This document shows, piece by piece, positions 7,134-13,162 of a stretch of 13,162 nt of DNA. The stretch covers positions 1 through 13,162 of the forward strand of contig JAFWOP010000063.1 of NCBI GenBank assembly GCA_017545365.1, in the 5' to 3' direction. This DNA is from Bacteroidales bacterium (GTDB taxonomy: Bacteria; Bacteroidota; Bacteroidia; Bacteroidales; P3). Made by a program: the position numbers and the translations under genes. The notes beneath the pieces are model-generated. The model had not been told where the DNA came from. It saw nothing but the letters and a program-made list of their open reading frames with translations, and ran no database searches. Positions within the stretch are counted from its first letter, which is position 1. Each line of letters opens with the position of its first letter.

Positions 7134-9080
7134 TCAGCGTCCAATCGTCAGCACCGTGTTGAGGTCGTCAGTCCTACTGCTCCTCAACGGCTCATTCATC
7201 TGGTTGATATCGGAAAGCATACTCCTGAGTCCGGGTTTAAGATGATTGTCGAACACGGTTCCGACGAGTGATTCGAGGAATGCTGTTGTGAGTTCCCACT
7301 GTTCTACATATTCCGACCGTTCGCGGAACATCTTCTGTAGGTTGGTCTTCAGCCGTTCTATCAGTGCTTCGGGGTCCTCGTGTTGCCACTCATTGCCCTC
7401 GTTGTGAATCATATACACCTTGGTGAGGTCGTCGATGAGGTAATCGGTTATAAGCTTAGTCAGATCTGCAGGATTGTCGGGTAGGAACTGATCATTGCAG
7501 CCCAACACTGTCAGATAGGGTTTTTTCTTGTAAATTTCATCCCATGCGTATTCGATGTGCCACTTCAGTCCGCCGCTGATATTATCGGCGAGACGCTTGT
7601 AGCACGTTCCCTGCACGTCGGCCAGCGAGGGTATCGACTTAATATATTCCGTGGCGATCTCCCACCGGGTGAAGTCGCCCGAGACCCTGATAGTGCGCCA
7701 GGGGTTGGGATAGGAGATGGTGGAACCCGTCGACACGTCGACGATACTGTCATTTCTCACCTTCAGGGCGTCGTAGTAATGGTAGGCGGCAATATCCTGC
7801 AGGTGGGTATGTCCGGTGAAGGCCAGGTGAACGCCGTGCCTAGCCATCTGTTGACTCACGCTCGTATAATCCTCGATGATGTATTCGCTCTGTATCTTGG
7901 CCTGGGCATCGTGGTGCTGCACGATGTTGTGGTGCTCCATCAGCACTACCTGCTTGCCAGCGGCGCGGGCCTTGTCGGCCTCAGCCAGGGCCCAGGTGAT
8001 TGTAGCGGGGCGTAAGCGGCCGGCAGTCTGGTTGTAGTCTCTCTTGCCACCCCTGTCTAAGTACTCATTGAACTCATACATATTCGTGTCGAGGCACAGC
8101 AGCACCAGTCCTTCGAGCGGTTCGCAGACGAACGACAGCGAGGCAGGGTCGGTGGCGGTGGCCTGGTTATAGCCGAAGTCGGCATACAGTTGCTTGAACT
8201 GCTCGGGCGAGGTGCGCTCGGCGGAGCGTTTCTCGTCGCCGTCGAAGTAATAGCCCTCAGGATTGTCGATGTCGTGATTGCCCGGCACTACGATCACCGG
8301 TATGCCTGCAGTGCGCAGAGGGGTGAGGATGCTCACTACCAGCTGGTGGCTCACCAGCTCGCCGTCTTTGGTCAGGTCGCCGGGTATGAGTACGAGGTCG
8401 GGCTTGCGCTTCACGGCCTCGGCGACAAGTTGTTCCAGCACCTCACCACTGTATTCCAGCAGCTTGGGGTCGGAATTCAGATAACTGCTGAAGGCCGAAC
8501 CCTCTTTCACCAGCAACTGCGGCGACATCACGTGGATGTCGCTCATCACGAGGATGTTCTTGTAGTCCGTATTCGCGTTGCCACCTTCGGGCAGCCACGC
8601 TTCCAACTGGGCCTTCTGGGCATCCGTAGCAGGCAGCAGACTGACGTTGTCGCCGCTGACGACGAGCGTGCCGCCCTGGTACTTCGCCTCGCGCACAAGA
8701 TTCCGCGTGGCATCGGTGCCCAGCAGGTCCTTGCGCGAAATGTGGATGATGCCCGACAGGTTGGTATAGGCAAAGTCCACTCCCAGCAGCTTGGGCATAT
8801 TCTCCTTCAGTTTATTGTCGGCGTCAACATAGAAGAAATACTCCTTGCCTTCGCCGTCATCGTCGAAGTCGAAGGCACGGATCTGCCTCAGCGTCTCCTT
8901 GGTACCGTCGGCGGAGGTGTTGTCCACCGTGGTTTCGGCATACCACATCTTGTAGAGTTCAGAGCCAATCGGCGTGGCCTGCGGAATGTCGTCGTCGCTG
9001 CTGCTGCACGAGGTGAGCGCAGTGGTGAGGCCGCAGAGTGTCAGAATGGCGGCCAGCATCCATAAATTCAACTTTTTCAT
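7134..9080 (-). CDS. Surface lipoprotein: shared N-module + calcineurin-like metallophosphoesterase (648 aa)
   Basis: The signal peptide ends ALTSC with lipidated Cys25, followed by SSSDDD, close to the surface-export motif described in Bacteroides. Residues 38-165 are the shared module (Trp46-Tyr47; DFDDDGEG at 71-78; end motif SLLPATDAQKAQ at 147-158). Residues 174-470 carry the full metallophosphoesterase signature in order: DIH (181-183), GDLTKDGE (234-241), GNHD (267-270), EHH (382-384) and GHTH (423-426). All metal ligands therefore appear present, and a di-metal phosphodiesterase or phosphatase is expected. The motif spacing resembles CpdA/YkuE-like enzymes; the substrate (cyclic nucleotide, nucleotide or phospholipid headgroup) cannot be read from sequence. 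Residues 475-648 form a mostly helical extension without known motifs. It lies 44 nt after the C13 gene with no promoter visible in the gap, so it is probably co-transcribed. Confidence 0.92.
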   Translation of the reverse strand: MKKLNLWMLAAILTLCGLTTALTSCSSSDDDIPQATPIGSELYKMWYAETTVDNTSADGTKETLRQIRAFDFDDDGEGKEYFFYVDADNKLKENMPKLLGVDFAYTNLSGIIHISRKDLLGTDATRNLVREAKYQGGTLVVSGDNVSLLPATDAQKAQLEAWLPEGGNANTDYKNILVMSDIHVMSPQLLVKEGSAFSSYLNSDPKLLEYSGEVLEQLVAEAVKRKPDLVLIPGDLTKDGELVSHQLVVSILTPLRTAGIPVIVVPGNHDIDNPEGYYFDGDEKRSAERTSPEQFKQLYADFGYNQATATDPASLSFVCEPLEGLVLLCLDTNMYEFNEYLDRGGKRDYNQTAGRLRPATITWALAEADKARAAGKQVVLMEHHNIVQHHDAQAKIQSEYIIEDYTSVSQQMARHGVHLAFTGHTHLQDIAAYHYYDALKVRNDSIVDVSTGSTISYPNPWRTIRVSGDFTRWEIATEYIKSIPSLADVQGTCYKRLADNISGGLKWHIEYAWDEIYKKKPYLTVLGCNDQFLPDNPADLTKLITDYLIDDLTKVYMIHNEGNEWQHEDPEALIERLKTNLQKMFRERSEYVEQWELTTAFLESLVGTVFDNHLKPGLRSMLSDINQMNEPLRSSRTDDLNTVLTIGR

Positions 9081-9124
9081 TTTCTAATTTGTTTAATTAA
9101 TATAATAATGTGTATTTACTTTCT

Positions 9125-11515
9125 TCAATTCTTCACGTAGTTGATGAACTCGCCGGGGTCGGCTGCCGAGAGATTGCCGAAGTGGCTGGCATTGACAATC
9201 CTGGCGTGCGAGGCGATGGTGTGCTCGGCCAGGTATAGGAACAGGTCGTGGTAGTTCGTACGGGGATTGTCGGAGAGGCAGTTGTAGAAGTTCAGCGAGA
9301 AGCGGTCGCAGAGGTATCCCTCCGTGGCGCTCCAGTTGTCGCCAAACGACTGCTCGTAGCGGTTGGCTCCGCTCAGCCCCAAGGCACCGTTGATGCCTTC
9401 GAGTGCACTGATGACGCTCTCGCCGTAGCACGGCTCTGCCACCACGAGCAGTTTGCGGCAGGTGGGTGCATCGCTGCTGAGCATGGTCTGGGCGGTGCTC
9501 TGCATTAGCGTGGTGGTTAACCCGTTGAAAAAGGGCGCGTCGCGCCATTCAAACGAACTGGAAGTACCGTGTCCGCTCCAGAAGAGGAGCACGTTCTGTC
9601 CGGCATCGCGGGGCAGCACCGTTGGAGTGCGACTGGTCTGGATGCCTAAGAGGATGTTGCTGATGTCGTCGGCACTCAGGTCGGCATTGTCGTAGTCGAT
9701 GACGGCGGCGGGCAGTTGGTCGGTGCCTCCCATCAGGTCGGGGCCGTCGGCGTCGGCACGTATGACGTACTTTTTGTTGGCGGCCGTGGCCTTGTCTACG
9801 ACGAGGATGATGTGGTCATCGTCGAACCCGCCCTTGCGCAACAGCTGGTACATCATCATCACGTCGCCCATGTGGCGCTGGTTCTTCTCCTCATGGCTGC
9901 CCTGCACGAGCACGGCATACTGGTCGGTGAGCGCGGGGTAGGTGATGTTAGAGCCCTGGCCCGACTGCTTGGCGAAGTCGGCCTCGGCCTGGTTCTGGTC
10001 GTAGAGGTATTTCCATGCCTGCAGGTTGTTGACAAGGCGCTGGCTGCTGCTGTCGTCGAAATAGCCCAGGGGGATGAAACGTCCCCCCTGCCCCTCACCA
10101 TACTTGCGGATCTGCCATTGCAGGTAGGTGGTGTGCGACGCAGGGGCGAAGGATGCCGGGTCGAAGGCGATGTCGCCGGAGGCTCCCCTGAAGGCGGGCA
10201 GCTGGCCGTTCTCCATGCTCTTCAGATAATTGGCCATCTCGATGTCGTCCCACACGGCAGGGTCCAGATGGCTACCGTTGCCCTTGGTGATGGCGATGAT
10301 GGCATCGTTGATGCTGCCCACGGCGGGATAGTGCGCCTGGTAGCAGGCGGCGAAGGCGGCCAGCAGCAGCCCGTCGTAGAACTTACTTTCGGCAAAGGTG
10401 GGCAGATTAGTGAAGCGCCGCTGGAAGCTCTCCTGGAAACCGGTGGTGGGGTCGGCGTATGGCGAGTAGCCGATGAGGTTGTTCAGCACGTATTTCCCGT
10501 TGTCGTCAAAGGCATAGAGTTCCTGTTCGTTGATGTTGGGAACGGCGAAAAAGGTGTTGGCGGCTATGAGCGCGGTCTGCCAGTAACCATCATTCACATC
10601 GAAGATGTCTGGATGGTCAGGATCAACCTGCTGGCGGAGCAGGGGAATCAGATCGTGCAGTTGCTGAAGGCTCTCCACCACGCAGAACATGGCCTTCCCA
10701 TAATATTGATTGTAGCCTCGGTCTTTGATAATCTTGGCCATCGCCGAGGCCAGCTCGTCATTGCTCTGGTACTGCGTGTTGGCCAGCAAGTCGATGCCGT
10801 AGTTCTCGGCGAAGAAGGGTGCCCAGTATTCAAAGGTCTGCCCGTAGGTGCCGGCAGGCGAGAAGAAGTAGCATGACTTGTTGTTGGTTATGCCCAGGAT
10901 AGAGCTCCAGTGTTGGCTGAAGGCGGCAAACGAACTCATCATGGTCTCTGCAAACGTGGCATCGCTCTCGGTGAGCGTCCAGAGGAAGGGGTCGTCGCTC
11001 TTGTTGCCTTTCACTTTCTTGACAGCGTAGAGGCGCTGTAGCTCCTCGTTGGTGGCGGTGGGCACGATGAGCGGCTTCCGGGCCTCCTGGCAGGCCGGGG
11101 CGAAGACTGCCACGGCATCGTCGGCGAAGGGGCCGATAATGGCCGTGATGTCATCGCGCCCTGCCAGCGTCTTGCTCAGGGCGGTCAGGTCTTCCGTGTC
11201 CTCGTTGTACCACTCTATCTTCAGCGTGATGGCCAGCGTGTCCTGGCGCTGGGCTTCGGTCAGGTTCTCCGTGAACCAGCCCGCTATGATCTCCAGTTGT
11301 CCCTTCTTGGCAGCATCGCTCAGGGGAGCCACCACAGCTACGGTCTTCTCCACCCAGTGGCGGGCGGGCACAATCTCTGTCACAGGGTCGCTGTCCCCTT
11401 TGCAGGAAGTGAATAGTGAACAGTGAATAGTGAATAGTGCTGCGCACAGTATCGCCACCCAGTCTATTCTCTTACCTCTCACCTCTTGGCTCTTACCTCT
11501 GAATTCACTTCTCAT
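9125..11515 (-). CDS. Lipoprotein: type-I periplasmic-binding domain + legumain-like C13 cysteine peptidase (796 aa)
   Basis: Residues 1-37 are an unusual signal peptide with lipidated Cys38 (LFTSC), followed by KGDSD. Residues 55-480 resemble leucine-binding-type solute receptors: VAVVAPLSD near 59-67, ITAIIGPFADD at 123-133, KPLIVPTAT at 147-155 and SPAGTYGQTF at 219-228. Residues 530-796 match the peptidase C13 (legumain/GPI8) fold: YAVLVQGS at 533-540, then NQRH with Asn545, Arg547 and His548 (legumain NYRH), SGHG with His649, and AEPCYGES with Cys696. Ser715-Gly716-Ala717 followed by a Tyr/Cys-rich stretch also fits legumain. The Asn-His-Cys triad is therefore complete, and Asn/Asp-specific cleavage or transpeptidation is likely. 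No in-frame Met occurs near the N-terminus other than Met1. The start overlaps the upstream stop by 11 nt (ATGAGAAGTGA), indicating translational coupling. The signal peptide is encoded by heptamer repeats. Confidence 0.85.
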   Translation of the reverse strand: MRSEFRGKSQEVRGKRIDWVAILCAALFTIHCSLFTSCKGDSDPVTEIVPARHWVEKTVAVVAPLSDAAKKGQLEIIAGWFTENLTEAQRQDTLAITLKIEWYNEDTEDLTALSKTLAGRDDITAIIGPFADDAVAVFAPACQEARKPLIVPTATNEELQRLYAVKKVKGNKSDDPFLWTLTESDATFAETMMSSFAAFSQHWSSILGITNNKSCYFFSPAGTYGQTFEYWAPFFAENYGIDLLANTQYQSNDELASAMAKIIKDRGYNQYYGKAMFCVVESLQQLHDLIPLLRQQVDPDHPDIFDVNDGYWQTALIAANTFFAVPNINEQELYAFDDNGKYVLNNLIGYSPYADPTTGFQESFQRRFTNLPTFAESKFYDGLLLAAFAACYQAHYPAVGSINDAIIAITKGNGSHLDPAVWDDIEMANYLKSMENGQLPAFRGASGDIAFDPASFAPASHTTYLQWQIRKYGEGQGGRFIPLGYFDDSSSQRLVNNLQAWKYLYDQNQAEADFAKQSGQGSNITYPALTDQYAVLVQGSHEEKNQRHMGDVMMMYQLLRKGGFDDDHIILVVDKATAANKKYVIRADADGPDLMGGTDQLPAAVIDYDNADLSADDISNILLGIQTSRTPTVLPRDAGQNVLLFWSGHGTSSSFEWRDAPFFNGLTTTLMQSTAQTMLSSDAPTCRKLLVVAEPCYGESVISALEGINGALGLSGANRYEQSFGDNWSATEGYLCDRFSLNFYNCLSDNPRTNYHDLFLYLAEHTIASHARIVNASHFGNLSAADPGEFINYVKN
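11408..11442. repeat. Heptamer repeat AGTGAAT inside the C13 signal-peptide coding region
   Basis: Four consecutive units (AGTGAAT, AGTGAAC, AGTGAAT, AGTGAAT) and a degenerate fifth (AGTGCTG) encode about residues 25-36 of the C13 lipoprotein, giving the echoing peptide SLFTIHCSLFTS. Because the unit is 7 bp, gain or loss of one unit shifts the reading frame. Confidence 0.85.
11469..11510. repeat. Heptamer repeat CTCTTAC-type at the start of the C13 gene
   Basis: Units CTCTTAC, CTCTCAC, CTCTTGG, CTCTTAC and CTCTGAA run without gaps from 11469 to 11503, then TTCACTT to 11510. They encode the charged n-region, residues 2-16, of the C13 lipoprotein and contain the stop codon of the BMP-like gene (11505-11507). 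They belong to the same family as the repeats at 502-536. Confidence 0.8.
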
Positions 11516-12785
11516 ATTCCGCCTCCTTTCTTATTGCTTCTTCACGTATCTGCCGGAGCAGCTCTGCACTCGGCTCCCCACTTGTTGAGGAAGGTACGAA
11601 CCAGTAGGGATGGGCATTGACTATCAAGTCGGTGTAGCCAGAGGCCAGGCCCAGCGATTGGTGCTTGGGAATGCCCTCGCCTACAAGCCACTGGCGGATG
11701 CTCGTCTCAACGGCCATGTCGATGCGCTTTACGACAGAGTACTGGCAGTTGGCTGCGGTATTCATGACATCGATGCCCATAACGATGAACTGGTTGAGAA
11801 CTGTGGACAGACGCAGGAACACAGCACTTGCACCGCCACAGACGGGTATGATTGCCGATGACTTGCCGAGCCAGTCTTCGCTCTGCTCCCCATAATCCCG
11901 CATCATTTTCAGTGCCAGCGTGTCGGCAATGCTGTACCCCTGGCCCGCGTGCTGGCCGATGTACATGGTCGTGAGACTTTTCTCCTCGCTTGTGGCTACC
12001 CAGTCGGTGGCAAAGCCGTCCTTGAAGCCCTGCATGGCCTCGCCGACGTACTCGTCCTCGGGGTTGGCGCCTATCAGCAGGGCTTTCGGCTGGAAGAAGG
12101 GTGCGATGGCCCCCGTCTCGTACATGGCACCATAGTAGGGCATGTAGAACGTGGAGCCCTTGCCGTCGAGCGGCGTAGAGGTCTCGAAGTAGAGCAGGTC
12201 GGCGCGGGGGTTGCCCTCCAGCCGCTTGTTGTTCTGGCGAAGCCACGTGTCGTAGTCCGAGCTGGCCACGATGAGCAGGCGGCGAATGGTGTCGCCCGCC
12301 GTTTCCGTCTGCCGAAAGATGTCCTCCAAGTAGGCCAGCCCCTCCTCTCGCGTTGCCGGCGACAGGTGCAGGGAGCGCAGGCCGTTCCTGTTTGAGACAT
12401 TCTCAACGCTTGAGTATATCAGGTCGTTATACGACCGGTCGCCCAAGGCATCGGGGCTATATACCACCGTCACCAGCGGACTGGTGCGGGGTGCGTCAGT
12501 CGGGTCGGGCACGTAAATCGTCTCGTCCTTGCTACACGATGTCAGCACACTTGCACTGCCCAGAAGCAGCAGGACGACGGAGAGCATCGCAGCACGGCTG
12601 ACACCCTGCTGCACGGCGCGGTCGATGAGCGTCTGGTTGCGACGCACCTCGCGCACGATGACGTCGTTCTTCTCCTTCAGTTCTTCGTTCTTGTGAATCA
12701 GGCGCACCACCAGTGCACCCACCACTACCGCCATCACCACCAGGGCAACGGCCATCAGAACGATTAATGTTGTAGTTTCCACCAT
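11505..12785 (-). CDS. Lipoprotein with N-terminal helix and BMP/PnrA-like ligand-binding domain (426 aa)
   Basis: Residues 5-28 form a strongly apolar helix, 30-58 a charged probable coiled coil, and 67-83 a second apolar stretch ending in the lipobox VLTSC with Cys84. Residues 102-400 resemble the basic membrane protein family, whose members include the purine-nucleoside receptor PnrA. The clearest mark is GDRSYND (115-121), which fits the family's G-D-x-S-[FY]-N-D, followed by a conserved helix. Length after Cys84 (343 residues) suits the family. The C-terminal 20 residues are charged and helical. The ligand is unknown. Starting at the ATG at 12785 puts a membrane helix before an internal lipobox, which is odd. 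An in-frame GTG near residue 62 (VSRAAM) would give an ordinary short lipoprotein signal peptide. It is the first gene after the regulator and overlaps the C13 gene by 11 nt. Confidence 0.8.
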   Translation of the reverse strand: MVETTTLIVLMAVALVVMAVVVGALVVRLIHKNEELKEKNDVIVREVRRNQTLIDRAVQQGVSRAAMLSVVLLLLGSASVLTSCSKDETIYVPDPTDAPRTSPLVTVVYSPDALGDRSYNDLIYSSVENVSNRNGLRSLHLSPATREEGLAYLEDIFRQTETAGDTIRRLLIVASSDYDTWLRQNNKRLEGNPRADLLYFETSTPLDGKGSTFYMPYYGAMYETGAIAPFFQPKALLIGANPEDEYVGEAMQGFKDGFATDWVATSEEKSLTTMYIGQHAGQGYSIADTLALKMMRDYGEQSEDWLGKSSAIIPVCGGASAVFLRLSTVLNQFIVMGIDVMNTAANCQYSVVKRIDMAVETSIRQWLVGEGIPKHQSLGLASGYTDLIVNAHPYWFVPSSTSGEPSAELLRQIREEAIRKEAEYEK

Positions 12786-12843
12786 AGTTTATTTTGTTCT
12801 CTTGATTTTTTCTATTTCTCTTTACTTTTGAGTAATTCGTTGG

Positions 12844-12880
12844 CAAAATTACAAATAAAAGTCCGTACTCACTAGAGTAC
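12844..12880 (-). promoter_or_regulatory. Main promoter of the lipoprotein array with overlapping dyad
   Basis: On the minus strand TAATTTTG (complement of 12844-12851) matches TAnnTTTG and would start transcription near 12837, about 50 nt before the ATG at 12785. The -33 position reads CTAGT instead of TTTG, so the promoter is probably weak without help. A perfect dyad, GTACTC-acta-GAGTAC (12865-12880), covers that position and could be a repressor or activator site. Confidence 0.55.
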
Positions 12881-12924
12881 AGACAAATGGTCGGGTGGTT
12901 TTAGACAAATAATCGGGTGGTTTC
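12881..12924. promoter_or_regulatory. Two 22-bp tandem direct repeats, probable activator site
   Basis: Two copies of AGACAAAT-nn-TCGGGTGGTTT lie head to tail at 12881-12902 and 12903-12924, differing only at the two nn bases and the last base. They lie immediately upstream of the dyad, about 43 to 86 bp before the inferred transcript start. AraC-family proteins commonly bind direct repeats one or two turns apart next to a weak promoter, and such a regulator ends 67 bp further upstream. That this regulator binds here is inferred. Confidence 0.6.
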
Positions 12925-12990
12925 AGCGATATTTCGACGAAAACGACAATCCGTCGGACAAAAAAGGACAGAACGTCAGAGGGGGAAAAG

Positions 12991-13162
12991 CTATCCTTTC
13001 GTCTGCTTGTAGGTGGTAGGTGTCATGCCGTACTTGGCGCGGAAGTTGCGGGTGAAGGTGTCGGCACTGGTGAAGCCGCTGGCCTGACTGACCTGCTCGA
13101 CAGTGAGGTCGGGCTGGTCGTTCAGCAAGCGGATGGCATAGTCGAGGCGCAGTTCGCGGACG
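12991..13162 (-). CDS. AraC-family transcriptional regulator, C-terminal DNA-binding end (partial)
   Basis: Only the last 57 codons lie in the window; the rest extends past the right edge. The translation begins VRELRLDYAIRLLND and continues with the second helix-turn-helix of the AraC/XylS domain: TVEQVSQASGFTSADTFTR, then FRAKYGMTPTTYKQ, matching the family signature GF-x-S-x-x-x-F-x-R-x-F and G-x-TP-x-x-Y. The stop TAG is at 12991-12993 on the minus strand. Whether the N-terminal part is a sensor kinase hybrid, a membrane TPR protein or a simple ligand-binding domain cannot be seen. It reads in the same direction as the lipoprotein array and is separated from it by 205 bp containing direct repeats, so it is the obvious candidate regulator. 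Confidence 0.9.
   Translation of the reverse strand, partial: VRELRLDYAIRLLNDQPDLTVEQVSQASGFTSADTFTRNFRAKYGMTPTTYKQTKG

Noticed and set aside
9716..10876. Long plus-strand reading frame (386 codons)
   Set aside because: Antisense to the C13/receptor gene; Val/Gly/His-rich shadow translation without motifs.
12944..12956. Terminator of the AraC regulator gene
   Set aside because: On the minus strand CGAC and GTCG flank a 5-nt loop and are followed by TTTT, but a 4-bp stem is too weak to call.

Overview
The window looks like Bacteroidales DNA, most probably Prevotella-like. Four things point there: lipoprotein signal peptides ending in TSC or TAC, a BspA-type leucine-rich-repeat protein, promoter-like TAnnTTTG boxes with A/T-rich leaders in place of Shine-Dalgarno sites, and an AraC-type regulator of the kind common in this group. 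Coding DNA is fairly GC-rich and intergenic DNA is AT-rich. The genus is inferred from style, not from a marker gene.

All large genes lie on the minus strand, so transcription runs from high to low coordinates. At the right edge is the C-terminal end of an AraC-family regulator (12991-13162). A 205-bp gap follows, holding a TAATTTTG box, a perfect 6-bp-arm dyad and two 22-bp tandem direct repeats, arranged like an activator-dependent promoter. Then come six consecutive predicted lipoproteins: (1) a BMP/PnrA-like ligand-binding protein, (2) a type-I periplasmic-binding fold joined to a legumain-like (C13) cysteine peptidase, (3) a calcineurin-like metallophosphoesterase, (4) a 787-residue protein of unknown function with a Gly-rich apolar segment, (5) a nine-repeat LRR_5/BspA protein, and (6) a PI-PLC-like domain joined to an endonuclease/exonuclease/phosphatase (EEP) domain. 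Genes 1 and 2 overlap by 11 nt; the other gaps are 22 to 96 nt. A 19-bp hairpin followed by five U closes the array at 458-516.

The most notable observation is that proteins 3, 4, 5 and 6 carry what looks like the same ~150-residue N-terminal module directly after the lipid-anchor cysteine. It begins at an invariant Trp-Tyr and ends at a 'sL-x-x-A-[TSA]-D' motif, and each copy is joined to an unrelated C-terminal domain. This looks like a lipid-anchored display scaffold with exchangeable effectors (phosphodiesterase, phospholipase/nuclease, LRR adhesin, unknown), made together with two ligand-binding lipoproteins, one bearing a protease. Acidic residues after most lipid-anchor cysteines suggest export to the cell surface.

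The left 540 bp holds a three-copy TGAGTTAACTCA palindrome array with exact 22-bp spacing, a nested hairpin, and a short plus-strand gene for a 50-residue secreted peptide with its own promoter-like box. Seven-base tandem repeats surround that gene's end. The same heptamer family recurs inside the signal-peptide coding region of the C13 protein, where a change in unit number would shift the frame.
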